64,000 nucleotides of DNA from Chlorocebus sabaeus (GCF_047675955.1 NC_132911.1:76355133-76419132); one strand, 5' to 3'. Counted from the stretch's first letter, positions 32,715 through 45,239 are shown. Translations and numbers: made by a program. The notes: a model not told the origin generated them from the sequence alone.

Positions 32715-33770
32715 ATGATGAAACACCAACACAAAAACAATGAAAATTCCAGAAGCCAGAATGCCTCTTCTCCTCCAAATGATTGCAACACTTCTCCAGC
32801 AAGGGTACAGAATGGGGCTGAAGCTGAGATGAATGAACTGACAGAAGTAGGCTTCAGAAAGTGGGTAATAAAGTGGGTAATAAAGAACTGAACTAAAGGG
32901 TTATGTTCTAACCCAATGCTAAGAAGCTAAGAACCATGATAGACGATTACAAAAGCTGATAACTAGAATGACTAGTTTAGAAAGAAACATAAATGACCTG
33001 ACAGAGCTGAAAATACAGCACAAGAATGTCATGAGGCAAGCACAAGTATCAATAGCTGAATCAACCAAGTGAAAGAAAGAATATCAGAGCTTGAAGACTG
33101 TCTTGCTGAAATTAGACAGGCAGACAAGATTAGAGAAAAAAGAATGAAAAGGAACAAACAAAACCTCCGAGAACTATGGGACTATGTAAAAAGACTGAAC
33201 CTATGACTAATTGGAGTATCTGAAAGAGACGGTGAGAATGGAACCAAGCTGGAAAACACACTTCAGGATATCATCCAGGAGAACTATCCCAATCCTGCAA
33301 GACAGGCCAAAATTCAAATTCAGGAAATCCAAAGAACCACAGTATAATACTCCAGGAGAAGATCTACCCCAAGATATATAATCATCAGATTCTCCAATGT
33401 TGAAATGAAGGAAAAAATGTTAAGGGTAGTCACAGAGAAAGGCCATGCCACTCTACAAAGGGAAGCTCATCAGACTAAAATCAGACCTCTCAGCAGAAAC
33501 TCTACAAGCCAGAAGAGATTAGGGGCCAATATTCAACATTCTTAACGAAAAGAATTTCCAACCCAGAATTTCATATCTGGCCAAACTAATATTCATAAGC
33601 AAAGGAGAAATGAAATCCTTCTCAGACAAGCAAATGCTGAGGGATTTTGTCACTATCAGGCCGGCCTTGCAAGGACTCCTGAAGGAAGCACTAAATATGG
33701 AAAGGAAAACCTGTTACTAGTCACTACAAAAACACACTGAAGTACAGAGACCAATGACACGATGAAGCAA
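32715..33770 (+). pseudogene. L1 ORF1 remnant
   Basis: ORF1p is a trimeric RNA-binding chaperone of about 338 residues. Two consecutive ATG codons (32715 and 32718) match the start position of primate L1 ORF1. The coiled-coil codons (32930-33170), RRM region (about 33170-33440) and C-terminal domain (33450-33700, 'KALNMERK' near 33690) are in order. Several frameshifts and stops break the frame, for example a TGA in the 'caaccaagtgaaagaaag' stretch near 33070. Confidence 0.85.
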
Positions 33771-33811
33771 CTACATTAACAGATCTGCAAAATTAACTAG
33801 CCAGCATCATG

Positions 33812-35212
33812 ATGACAGGATCAAATTCACACATAACAATATTAATCTTAAATGTAAATGGGCTAAATGCCCCAATAAAAAGACACAGAATTGTAAGCTG
33901 GATAAAAAGACAAGACCTATTGGTGTGCTGTATTTGAGAGACATATCTCACTTGCAAAGACACACATAGGCTCAAAATAAAAGGACAGAGGAAAATTTAA
34001 CAAGGAATGGAAATCAGAAAAAAGCAGGAGTTGCAATCCTATTTTCTGACAAAACAGACATTAAACCAACAAAGGTCAAAAAAGACAAAGAAGGGCATTA
34101 CACAATGGTAGAGGGTTTAATTGAACAAGAAGAGCTTACTGTCCTAAATATATATGCACCCAATACAGCAGCACCCAGAATCATAAAACAAGTTCTTAAA
34201 GAGCTACAAAGAGACCTAGACTCCCCACACAATAATAGTGAGAGACTTTAATACCCCATTGTCAGTATTAGACAGATAATCAAGACAGAAAGTTAACAAA
34301 GATATTTAGGACTTGAACTCAGCTCTGGACCAAGTGGACCTGATAGACATCTACAGAACTCTCTGCCTAAAATCAACAGAATACACATTTTTCTTGGCAT
34401 CACATGGCACTTACTCTAAAATTGGTTACATAATTGGAAGTAAAACACTCCTCAGCAAGGGCAAAAGAACTGAAGTCGTAAACAGCCTCTCAAGACCACA
34501 TTGCAATGAAATTAAAACTCAAGATTAAGAAACCCACTCAAAACCACACAACTGCATAGAAATTGAACAATCTGCTCCTGAATTACTTCTGGGTAAATAA
34601 TGAAATTAAGGAGGAAATAAAGAAGTTATTTGAAACCAATGAGAACAAACAGACAACGTAACAGAATCTCTGAGACACAACTAATGCAGTGTTAAGAGGG
34701 AGATTTATAGCACTAAATGCCCACATTAAAAAATTAGAAAGATCTAAAATCGACACCCTAACATCGCAACTAAAAGTACTAGAGAACCAAGAGCAAACAA
34801 ACCCCAGAGATAGCAGAAGACAAGAAATAACCAAGCTCAGAGCAGAACTGAAGGAGAGAGAGACACAAAAAAACCCTTCAAAAAATCAACAAATATAGGA
34901 GTTGGTTTTGTGGAAAAAAATCAAAGAAATAGGTAGGTTGCTAGCTAGACTAATAAAGAAAAAAGTAAAAAGATTCATATAAACACAATCAGAAATTATA
35001 AGAGGGATACCAACACTGACTCCATAGAAATACAAGCAATCATCAGAGAATAGTATAAACACCTCTATGTGAATAAAACTGGAAAATCTAGAAGAAATGA
35101 ATAAATTCCAGGACACATACACCCTTCCAAGACTGAACCAGTAAGAAGCTGCATCCCTGAATAGACCAATAACAAGTTCTGAAATTAAGGCAGTAATAAA
35201 CGGCCTACCAAC

Positions 35213-35248
<36 letters not shown>

Positions 35249-37646
35249 ACCAGGTCCAGATGGATTTATAGCTGAATTCTACCAGAGAGGTACAAAGAGG
35301 AGCTGGTACCATTTCTTCTGAAACTATTCCAAACAATTGAAAAGGAGGAACTCCTCCCTAACACATTTTATGAGGCCAGCATCGTCCTGATACCAAAACA
35401 TGGCAAAGATACAACAAAAAAGAAAACTTCAGGCCAATATCCCTGATGAACATTGATGCAAAAATCCTCAATAAAATACTGGCAAACCAAATCCAGCAGC
35501 ACATCAAAAAGCTTATCCACCATGATCAAGTTGGCTTCATCTCCAGGAGGCAAGGCTGATTAAACATACACAAATCAATAAATGTACTTCATTGCATAAA
35601 CAGAACTAAAGACAAAAATCACTTAATTATCTCAGTAGACACAGAAAATGCCTTTGATAAAATTCAACATACCTTCATGTTAAAAACTCTCAATAAACTA
35701 AATATTGAAGGAACATACCTCAAAATAATAAGAGCCATTTATGACAAGCTCACACCCACTGTCATAATGAATGGGCAAAAGCTGGAAGCACTATCCTTGA
35801 AAACTGGCATAAAACAAAAATGACCTCTCTCACCACTCTTAACATAGTATTGGAAGTTCTGGCCAGGAAAATCAGGCAAGAGAAAGAAATAAAGGTATTC
35901 AAATAGGAAGAGAAGAAGTCAAATTGTCCTTGTTTGCAGATGACATGATCCTATATGTAGAAAACCCCATCAACTCAGCCCAAAAGCTCCTTAAGCGATA
36001 AGCAACTTCAGCAAAGTCAGGATACAAAATCAAAGTGCAGAAATCACAAGCATTCCTATACACCAACAACAGACAACAGACAGTCAAATCATGAATGAAC
36101 TCCCATTCACAATTGCTACAAAGAAAATAAAATGCCTAGCAATACAGCTAACAAGGGAAGTTAAGGACCTCTTCAAGGAGAACTACAATCCACTACTCAA
36201 GGAAATCGGAGAGGACACAAGCAGGTGGAAAAACATTTCTTGCTCATGGATGGAAAGAATCAATATCATGAAAATGGCCATAGTGCCCAAAGCAATTTAT
36301 AAACTCAATTGCTATTCCCATTAAACTACCATTGACATTCCTCACTGAATTAGAAAAAACTACTTTAAAATTCATATAGAACCAAAATGAGCTCATATAG
36401 CCAGGACAATCCTAAGCAAAAAGAACAAAGCTGGAGGCATCACGCTACCTGACTTCAAACTAAATTACAAGGCTACAGTAACAAAAACAGCATGGTACTG
36501 GTACAAAAAAAAAGGCACATAGATCAATGATAAAATTAGAGAACTCAGAAGTAAAACTGCACATCTACAATCATCCGATCTTTAACAAACCTGACAAAAA
36601 CAAGCAATGGGAAAAGGATTCCCTATTTAACAAATGGTGCTGGGATAACTGGCTAGCCATATGCAGAAAATTGAAACTGGACTCCTTCCTTACACCTTAT
36701 ACAAAAATTAACTCAAGATGGGTTAAAGACTTAAATGTAAAACCCAAAACCATAAAAACCCTAGAATAAAATCTAGGTAATACCATTCAGGACATGGGCA
36801 TGGGCAAAGATTTTATTATGAAATTGGCAAAAGCAATTGCATCAGAAGCAAAAATTGACAAATGGGATCTAATTAAACTAAAGTGCTTCTGCACAGCAAA
36901 AGAAACTATCATCAGAGCTATCAGACAACCTACAGAATGGGAGAAAAAAATTGAAATATATTAATCTGACCAAAGTCAAATATCCAGAATCTACAAGGAA
37001 CTTAAACAAATTTACAAGAAAAGAAAAACCATTAATAAAGTGGGAAAAGATATGAACAGACACTTCTCAAAAAAAGATATACATGTGACCAACAAACGTA
37101 TGACAAAAAGCTCAACATCACTGATCGTTAGTGAAATGCAAATCAAAACCACAATGAGAAATCATCTCATGCCAGTCAGAATGCAGATTATTAAAAAGTC
37201 AAGAAACAACAGATGCTGGTGAGGTTGCGGAGAAATAGGAATGCTTTTACATTGTTGGTGGTAAATTAGTTGAACCATTATGGAAGACAGTGTGGTGATT
37301 CCTCAAAAATTTAGAACCAGAAATACCATTTGACCCAGAATCCCATTACTGGGTATATCCTAAAGGAATATAAATCATTCTATTATAAAGATACATGCAA
37401 ATGCATATTCACTGCAGCACTACTCACAATAGCAAAGACATGGAAGCAACCCAAATGTCCAACAATGATAGACTGGATAAAGAAAGTGTGGTACATATGC
37501 ACTATGGAATACTATCCAGCCATGAACATAAATGAGATCTTGTACTTTGAAGGGATATGAATAAAGCTGGAAGCCATTATCCTCAGCAAACTAACGCAGG
37601 AAGAGAAAACTAAAACTGTATGTCCTCACTTATAAGTGGGAGCTGA
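33812..37646 (+). pseudogene. L1 ORF2 remnant (endonuclease and reverse transcriptase)
   Basis: ORF2p (about 1275 residues) nicks DNA and copies L1 RNA. The start ATGACAGGATCAAATTCAC is at 33812, the usual place. The endonuclease part (33812-34530) has a TGA near 33934, directly before the conserved catalytic Glu of the 'ETH' box. The RT part keeps the 'FADDM' active-site codons (35934-35950). A 33-base A-run (35214-35246) disrupts the frame between the two domains. The C-terminal region runs to a stop at 37644-37646. The longest open piece is only 83 codons. Confidence 0.85.
35214..35246. repeat. A33 homopolymer inside L1 ORF2
   Basis: 33 consecutive A where the L1 consensus has a short A-run before 'gtccaggaccagatgg'. 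The flanks on both sides are normal L1 ORF2, so this is expansion of a coding A-run. Confidence 0.85.
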
Positions 37647-37884
37647 ACAATGAGAACACATGGACACAGGGAGGGGAACAACACACACTGACACACTGAG
37701 GCCTGTCAGGGGAGGGCAGGTGGTGGGAGAACATTAGGGAAAAGAGCTAATGCATACTGGGCTTACTACCTAGGTGATGGGTTGATAGGTGCAGCAAACC
37801 ACCATGAAACACATTTACCTATGTAACAAACCTGCACATCCTGCACATGTACCATGGAACTTAAAAAAATAAAATAAAATAAAA

Positions 37885-38600
37885 AGAAAAGGCTTCACCT
37901 TGTAGTAAACAAAGAATTTTTTTTTTTAAAAAGTGAGATTCCATTTTAACTCCTTTATTTACTTATTCAGCAGCTGATTAATTCAACTGGCCTTTATTAA
38001 ACAGGCACATACAAGATGATGATAATTTAGTTACTGGACACCCAGAGTCCCTGACCTATGAGGTTTCAGCCCAGTGAAGGGAGAAAGATTCAGATAGGAA
38101 AAAGAGGTGCAAAGAAAATCAGAGGGGTCACATATACCTGGGCAAGGAATGGTTTTATAAATATTTCGTATCATTAATAATAACACTGCTGGTAAGAATT
38201 TAGCACAAATGGACCTTCCTATATACTGCAAATAGGAGTAAAAATTGTTACCATGCTTTTGAAAAGTAATTTGTCAAATTATTTTAAGAACTCTAAAAAT
38301 ATTCACTCTTTGACCCAGTTATTATTCTTCTGGGTATCTAATCAAAAGAGAGGATTTTATGTCCAGGAAAAAAATTATAGACCAAGATTTTCATAACACC
38401 ATTAGGGATCATTATAGGGGCAAAAAACTGGGAGAAATTTAAATAGCCACATTGTAGAGAAATCATGGTTCTTCAATTTAATGAAACATTATGTAGCCAT
38501 TAAAGATAATTTTCATGAAAAGTATGATATGGAGCAAGTATTGGAAATCTACAATGATCTATATAATGGCATTAAAACTATGTGATAAATTTGATTTGCT
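37885..38600 (+). repeat. L1/HAL1-type LINE (right part)
   Basis: 37885-37896 is the right copy of the target-site duplication. The older LINE then resumes ('ttgtagtaaacaaagaa', 'aaagtgagattccatttt') and after a possible antisense L2 scrap (about 37965-38160) continues 'cactgctggtaagaatttagcac', 'tttgacccagttattattcttctgggtatctaatc', 'attatgtagccattaaagataatttt'. This is the order of an L1 ORF2-end/3' UTR. Confidence 0.6.
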
Positions 38601-39854
38601 GAAAAATATTCCTGAGTGAAAATTTTAGTGGAAGCGGTGTCTGGATAAGCAATTGTGGTAATGATGTTTTTGTTCTTAATAATTCACTTTCTTAATAACT
38701 GTAAGAGGGTTATACTTTCCTGTGCAATTGGTCCTGGGCTTAGCCGTGTGACTTGCTTTGACCAGTGGAATATGAATAGATGTGCTCTGTGCTTTAGCCC
38801 CATAGAAGCTTTAAAGGAAATTGTATGATTGGACTTAGTCTCTTGCACTTTTCTGCTCTTCCACGAGAACAATACATCCCAGATAGGGGCTACTCCTTAT
38901 GCTTGGAGCTCAGAAAGAGAAGATGGCAGGTCAACCTGCAGACCACCTATAATGGGATAGGGAAATGAATCTGTTGCTACAAGTCCCTGGGGCTTTGTAG
39001 CTGTTTGTTACTTCAGCAAAGTCTAATACAAAAACATTGTGTGTTTAATATTTCAAAATATGATATTTCCAGTAATGTCTTCATAAGCATTTAATAATTC
39101 TCAAAGTTTCAAATATAAACAAGTGCCTCTGTCTGAAACCTGAGAACAACCTTGGAGTGGAATGAAAATAGTTATTTTCAAGCAAGATGGAGGATGATGT
39201 CTAGGTGTCATGGGAAATTATCATGACTTGTCCTGAGGAATTTAAGGTATCTCAGTTAAATTAAATAACTTGTTTTTTACTCTCAAATCTAGCTTACTTT
39301 TTACTTTTTTTATTGAAAATCAGGGAGAAAGCCATTTGGGACCAAGCATTGGAACAACTAATGAATACCTCGATTCAGGAAAAATTTCTATCCCCGTAAA
39401 GTGCATTCTTTCCCTTACTAGCTCATTCTTATTCTGTCCAATTAATGTTATCTTCATTACCTCAGAATAATAAGAATCGGCTCTGTGCCATTATTCTAGT
39501 GATGAATCCAGTGGCTTTGTCTGTTGGCAGGGGTGACAGCAAAGAACCCCTAATATCTGAAGTACAGAATGAAACCATAATAGATAACAGCAAATAACAT
39601 TCAAAATGTTATTTAGAAACAATCTTTTTCTTATTCCAGAAATGAGAATAAGAAACTCTCTCTACACTCACTGCTGCCAATGATATATCTGAAGTAGTAC
39701 ATAGGAGATTTTATCTTGGGGGTGGGGAACCTAAGAACCATACTTTGGCATTGGATCGAGGTACAGCAATAAGAAGTGGACTACCAAGTTCTCTGGCAAG
39801 TATGAAAATGTACAATCAATTTATAATACTTTGATACTAATGCATATTGGAATA
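38601..39854. other. Unique or very old sequence
   Basis: The part 38690-39010 ('cctgggcttagccgtgtgacttgctttgaccagtgg', 'cctgcagaccacc', 'tgtttgttacttcagcaaagtctaatac') looks like an ancient LTR or DNA-transposon family that I cannot name with confidence. The remainder shows nothing. Confidence 0.35.
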
Positions 39855-40625
39855 TATGCATTTATTTAACCAGATGTTATTTAGCATCTACTGAACCTCA
39901 TGCATTCTACTAGGTACAAGGAGTACAACAGTGATTGAGATCGACATAGTTTCTGCCTTTGCAGATTCTTCAGAGAATGATGTGACCCAAGGCCTCATTA
40001 ACCATGTAGTCCAGTGGGAAAGACATTTAAGTAACTAGGAAAGAAAAAGTTGCTATGGAGGACAACAAGAGCAACTCAGCTAGACAAAGAGGGAACCAAG
40101 GAAAGGAAGTATTATAGAAGAAGTGAGGATAAGCTTATTTCCAAAGGATCCATAAAAGTTATCCAGGACAATAGAGGGATTAAGACACCGTGATCAAGAA
40201 AAGTCCAGGAACACTATGTTAAAAGTGAAATGGGACATATGCATTATGGGAAATTAAAGAGGTTCAATGAGTGAGCATGAGTGGGGGATGATAAGTAGGG
40301 GAGGCTGGAGGGGTTGGCAGGCACCAGTTCACTTGGGGGCTTGAAAGCCATGCAAAGGAGCCAGGGCTTTGTTTTATGAAGAATGGGATGCCAATAAAAG
40401 GATTTTTGGCAGATAATTTGTATGATCTGATTGATGTTTCAGTGAACTCACTCCACTAATATGATTGTGAGTGGGCCATTTGCTGTATAGAGTCCAGAAA
40501 ATGAGTGATGCATCCAGAAGTAGAGTGTGGGCAGGGAAGATGGAGAGTGGATAGATCCAAAACATAGTTAGGGGATAGAATCAGTTGGAATTATCAGGAT
40601 AATCCAGATGATTCCTTTTGTCCCA
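39855..40625 (-). repeat. L2 LINE, minus strand
   Basis: Long reverse-complement L2: 'atttatttaaccagatgttatttagcatctactgaac', 'gtacaaggagtacaacagtgattgag', 'ggaggcaggcaccag'-like and 'cttgaaagccatgcaaaggagccagggctttg' segments, then 'gcagataatttgtatgatctgattgatg'. Low similarity, no frame. Confidence 0.7.
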
Positions 40626-40863
40626 CCTTCACACTTCCCATTACCATGCTAAAAATTTGGATTCCTAGGTATTTTATCTCACTGGGAGCAAATACCCTGG
40701 TCTGACTGACTGCTGTATTCAGACTGCTAAATTTCTCATTGTCTATTAATAAGTTATATTTCTTGTTGCACACTTCAAACTCATGTGTGCTTAGTTTGTA
40801 AATTTAAATCAGGATTCTCAAGTCTCATAAGTTCTACGACTCCAGAAAGATTATCTGGATCCA

Positions 40864-41146
40864 GGCCAGGTGCAGTGGCTCACGCCTGTAATCCCAGCAC
40901 TTTGGGAGGCCAAGGCAGGCGGATTACGAGGTCAGGAGATCGAGACCATCCTGGCTAACACAGTGAAACCCCGCCTCCACTAAAAATACAAAAAAAAAAA
41001 TTAGCCAGGCGTGGTGGCACGCGCCTATAGTCCCAGCTACTTGGGAGGCTGAGGCAGGAAGATCGCTTGAACCCAGGAGGCGGAGGTTGCAGTGAGCCAA
41101 GATTGCACCATTGCACTCCAGCCTGGGTGACATAGTGAGCCGTCTC

Positions 41147-41173
<27 letters not shown>
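40864..41173 (+). repeat. Alu SINE (S/Sc-like)
   Basis: Full-length plus-strand Alu with a long A-tail (41147-41174). A 14-bp duplication AAGATTATCTGGAT flanks it (40848-40861 and about 41174-41187). Antisense frames here (about 91-96 codons) are Alu translations. Confidence 0.95.
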
Positions 41174-41177
<4 letters not shown>

Positions 41178-41187
41178 TTATCTGGAT

Positions 41188-42149
41188 CTGCAAGGCCAAG
41201 GGCCTCTTCCTCATATAATAAATTCACCAATCATGCCATCCTGCAAATCCTCTTGATAGGGGCTTTGTTACCCACATTTATGTTATAAGGTATCTCCTTT
41301 GAACTTCTATCTGTCTCAGAGAGGCTTTGAGTGATTTATTAGTTCTAGCTCCATTTAGTTCAGAGATCACGAGCAGCACTAAAAGCAGTCAGTGTTAGGA
41401 AAAAGCTTATTAGAGTAGAACAACAGTAAATTGGAGTTCCCCAAATCTTTCATGTTTGTAGTCACAGACACATAACTTTCAAGATTGTGCAAGGCAAAGA
41501 AATGTAAACCACAAGCTATGCCTAGAGAGTGGTAACGGTCACTCGGGAAGGAAGCCCAGCTCTCTCAAAAGAGAGGATTTATGCTATTCCAAAGCCTCAA
41601 TGCAAGCAGCCTCTTAAGTTAAATCAGTCATGGCTGTGTGAATTTAACTTTTTTGATTTGCAAGTAGCAATGCCATTTGAGCTAATTATCAGTTAATTGT
41701 TCAAGATTTGCTTTCAGTCATGTGCCATTACATATATTTCCTCATGATTGATCTCATAAATCCATCTAAATTTGTAGCTCCCATTATACTCTCAATTCAT
41801 CACAAATATTTCTTTCAAACTATTATTATCATTTTCAGTTATGCAATTGTAAAATAATTTCCTTAATATTCACTTCTTCAAGTAGTTCTGTTGTGCTCAT
41901 CACCATATTCTTATTGTTTATTGCCTGTTAAGTACTCAGCAAATATTTATTAGTTAATCATTTAGGTGATTGATTGCATGGGTTTACAAGTTGGATTACA
42001 AGAGTATAAAGGTTTGTGGTTTTATGATTACACATATTTCTGCAGGGAAGGATTTATTGATGATCCTGAAGGATTTCATCCTGGTTCCCCACAGCTGGAT
42101 ATATGCTGTGAGTAAAACCTAAAGCTCAGAGAAGTTAAATAGCTTTCTG
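41188..42149. other. Unique intergenic sequence
   Basis: No repeat or gene recognised. Confidence 0.4.
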
Positions 42150-42370
42150 CAGATTACACCATAATGGTTAAAAACACCAACTCTGGAGCTAGACTAGTTC
42201 TTCTGCTTGTTAAATGTGTGACCACGGTCAACTCACCTAACCTCTCTGTGTCCCAGGTTTCTCATTTGTAAAATGGGAATGATAAAAGTACCTCTATCAT
42301 GAGCTTGTTTTAGGATTTAAAGTACTTAAGAGAGTGTTGGGCACCTAATAATTGTCACTTGCTGTTAGCT
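42150..42370 (+). repeat. MIR SINE
   Basis: Good plus-strand MIR: 'taatggttaaaaacaccaactctggagctagac', 'gtgtgaccacggtcaactcacctaacctctctgtg', 'tttctcatttgtaaaatgggaatgataa', then the L2-like tail. Confidence 0.85.
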
Positions 42371-43079
42371 ATTATTTTTGCATAATTGAAAATAATCTAG
42401 GCTTTCTAATTCCTAGGATTTTAAGTCCAACCTTGTATTCAACACTGTGGTCGGGTTTCCTGTTACCTGTAGCTGAAAGCGATCCTAACAGACACAAAGA
42501 GGCAAAATTGAAGATATATTTCAAGCAGAAGAAAGTCTGAACAAAGGGTCTGTCTTCCCAAGAGATAGGTTGGAAGCCTAGCATGGCAGGCATGAGAGTA
42601 GATAGTAAAAAGAGAGAAGTGTGGGGAGCATGGCAGGAAATACGACTACAAGTGAAAGTCCCTGAATGCTATAGGTGTGGATTTCTATTTATATTTTATA
42701 ATAACAAGCTAACAGAGAATTTTAGGCAGTTAAGTGTTGTGATTAATATTGCTTATTTAGAAAAGTAACCCAGTCACTTTTTTTACAATGCACTGGAAGC
42801 AGGTTAAGAGAGAGGTACAGTAGATTAAAGAAGGGATGAACCAAAACAGCATTAATGGAATGAAGAAGAGAGGCCATCCACAAGAGAACTTCATGTTTCT
42901 GGCACCAGAAGACTCCTTACCTAGCAATAACTAAAACACTGGGAAGTTTGGGGAAGGAGTTTAAAAGTGAAGTAGGACTATGGAGTCAAACTGTTGGATT
43001 GAATCACGGCTCCTCCACTTAGTACCTGCGTATACTTCAGCAAGATCCTCAATCTCAAAAAGCCAGTGTTCTCACCTGG
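42371..43079. other. Unique sequence
   Basis: No supported gene or repeat in this interval. Confidence 0.4.
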
Positions 43080-43287
43080 GAAGATCTTCTATGTTTTCCT
43101 CCAGATATTTTATGGCTTCATGGTTTACATTCAAGATTGTGATCGATTTTGAGCAATATTTTGCATGTGGCATGAGGCATGAGTTATTTTTCATATGGAT
43201 GTCAAATCATTCAAGCATCATTTTCTCAATAAGACTACTCTTTCCCTCATTGAATTACCTGGGCATCTTTATTGAAAGTCAATTGTC

Positions 43288-43590
43288 GGCCGGGCGCGGT
43301 GGCTCAAGCCTGTAATCCCAGCACTTTGGGAGGCCGAGACGGGCGGATCACGAGGTCAGGAGATCGAGACCATCCTGGCTAACATGGTGAAACGCCGTCT
43401 CTACTAAAAATACAAAAAACTAGCCGGGCGAGGTGGCGGGCGCCTGTAGTCCCAGCTACTCGGGAGGCTGAGCCAGGAGAATGGCATGAACCTGGGAGGC
43501 GGAGCTTGCAGTGAGCTGAGATCCGGCCACTGCACTCCAGCCTGGGCGACAGAGCAAGACTCCGTCTCAAAAAAAAAAAAAAAAAAAAAA
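43288..43590 (+). repeat. AluYR-type SINE (Old World monkey lineage)
   Basis: Full-length and little diverged, with many intact CpGs. It carries 'ggctcaagcctgtaatccc', 'gccgagacgggcggatc', 'aactagccgggcgagg' and 'gagatccggccactgc', the states I know from the AluYRa-type elements of macaques and baboons rather than human AluY. The A-tail is at 43569-43589. A perfect 13-bp duplication AAAGTCAATTGTC flanks it (43275-43287 and 43589-43601). Confidence 0.9.
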
Positions 43591-44786
43591 AGTCAATTGT
43601 CTACATATGTATAAGTTTATCTTGAAATTCTATTTAGTTTTATGGATCAATATGTTTTTCCATTGTCTTAATTACTAAAGCTTTATGGTAAGTTTTGAAA
43701 TCAGGTAATGTGGGTTCCCAAACTTTGTTTAATCTTTTTCAGAAATTTTGGCTATTTTAGGTCTTTTGATTTTCCATGTGAATAAGATGAGCCTGTCAAT
43801 TTCCAGAAAAGGACCTGCTAGTATTTTAATTAGGATTATACAAACATATAAAAATCTATAGATGAACTGGAGAAGAATTGACATATTTACAATTTTAAAT
43901 TTTCTAACATGTGGATATGGTATATTTAATGAGCCATGTTTTATTTTTACAAATAATTTGTGTCTCACACACATTTTGTCAGCTGTCTCCCTAAATATTT
44001 CCTGGTTTAATGCTATTATAAATGGTGTGCATTTTAAATTTCTGATTGTTTGTTACTATTATATGGAAAAACAATAGATGTTTATATTTTTGTAGGTATT
44101 TTGGATTATTTCTCTTTATATATGGATTAAATGTGCAAATAAAGACAACATTTTTTACTTTCAATCTGCGTCTCTTTTGGTTTTTTGTTGCCTTACTTCA
44201 CTGAATAGGACCTCCAATACAATGTTGAATAGAGGTGATGAGAGTGGATAGTCTTGCCTCTTCCTTATCTTAGAAGAAAAGCATTTAGACTTCCATCATC
44301 AGTCTAATGTTAGCTGTTGGTTTTTCATGGTTGATCCTTATCAGATTCTAGAAGTTTCCTTCTATTACTGGTTTAGTGAGAATTTTTATGATGAATGGGT
44401 GTTAAATCTTATCAAATTATTTTTCTGTATCTATTAAGCAAATCATGTAGTTTTACTTTTATAAGCTGTCAAATTGGTGAGTTATATTGATTTTTGAATG
44501 CTGAAACAACATTTAAATGGTGAATGGTGAATGGCTATGGAAACGTCTACCTGTGTTTTAAACTCACAATACATTTATTACTATTTTGCTTTAAATACTA
44601 AACTATTCCTTCAAAAGTTTAATGTTAAGAAAGTTTCTTTTCTGTGTGACACCATTTTAACCATTTATGGCACTCTTCATTTTTCCATATATTGACTAAA
44701 ATTTCCATCTGTTATCATACTGTGTCTGCCTGAAAAAGTTCATTTAACATTTCCTATGGTGCATGTCAGCTGACAACGTATTTTCT

Positions 44787-44970
44787 TTTTAAAATTTTTA
44801 AATTATATTTTATTTTAAGTTCTGGGATACATGTGCAGGACACGTAGGCTTGTTACATAGGTAAACATGTACCATGGTGGTTTGCTTCACCTATCAACCC
44901 ATCACCTAGGCATTAAGCCCCGCATGTGTTAGCTCTTTGTAATGATGCTCTCCCTCCTCCTGCCTCCCAA
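44787..44970 (-). repeat. 5'-truncated L1 3' end (L1PA/PB), minus strand
   Basis: Reverse-complement L1 tail: 'tttaagttctgggatacatgtgcagg', 'ggcttgttacataggtaaacatgtaccatggtggtttgc', 'gccccgcatgtgttagc'. Flanks CAACGTATTTTCT (44774-44786) and CAATGTATTTTCT (44971-44983) are the target-site duplication with one C-to-T change at a CpG. Confidence 0.85.
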
Positions 44971-45239
44971 CAATGTATTTTCTCAGCTTTTGTTTGTCTG
45001 AAAAAGTATTTTGCCTTATTTTTGAAGGATATTGTCACTAGGTATGAAGTGCTGACTTGTATAGTTTATGAGGATAAGTCTGCTTTAATTCTTATCTTGG
45101 TTTCTCTATGTTTCTTTTCTCCTCTGGCTGCCTATGAAGTATTTTCTGTATTTTTGGTTTTCAGCAGTTTGACTCAAATTCATGTGCCAATGGGTGTGTG
45201 TATGTGTGTGTTTTATTCTGTGTAACCCCCTCATCTTGG

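Larger units (their letters stand above)
31557..37884 (+). mobile_element. Nearly full-length L1 (L1PA/L1PB group), decayed
   Basis: 6.3-kb plus-strand LINE-1 with all parts. The 5' UTR starts GGGGGAGGAGCCAAGATGGCC, with the YY1 site CAAGATGGCC at 31568. ORF1, ORF2, a G-rich 3' UTR (37647-37860) and an A-rich tail (AAAATAAAATAAAA, 37862-37884) follow. The 3' UTR reading 'gggttgataggtgcagcaaaccaccatg' and the ORF1 start with MMKHQ-like codons suggest an older primate L1PA or L1PB subfamily. Both frames are broken, so it cannot move. Confidence 0.9.
43080..45225 (-). repeat. Antisense L1M ORF2 fragment
   Basis: Old LINE-1 in reverse: 'tctatgttttcctccagatattttatgg', 'catttattgaaagtcaattgt' region, 'ttttccattgtcttaattactaaagctttatgg', 'ttttagatcttttgattttcc'-like, 'aatgttgaatagaggtgatgagagtgg', and further 'catttcctatggtgcatgtcagctg' to about 45220. 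It is split by the AluYR (43288) and by a young truncated L1 (44787). Confidence 0.75.

Noticed and set aside
34313..37560. Several 60-80 codon frames
   Set aside because: They are pieces of the broken L1 ORF2, entered as one pseudogene.
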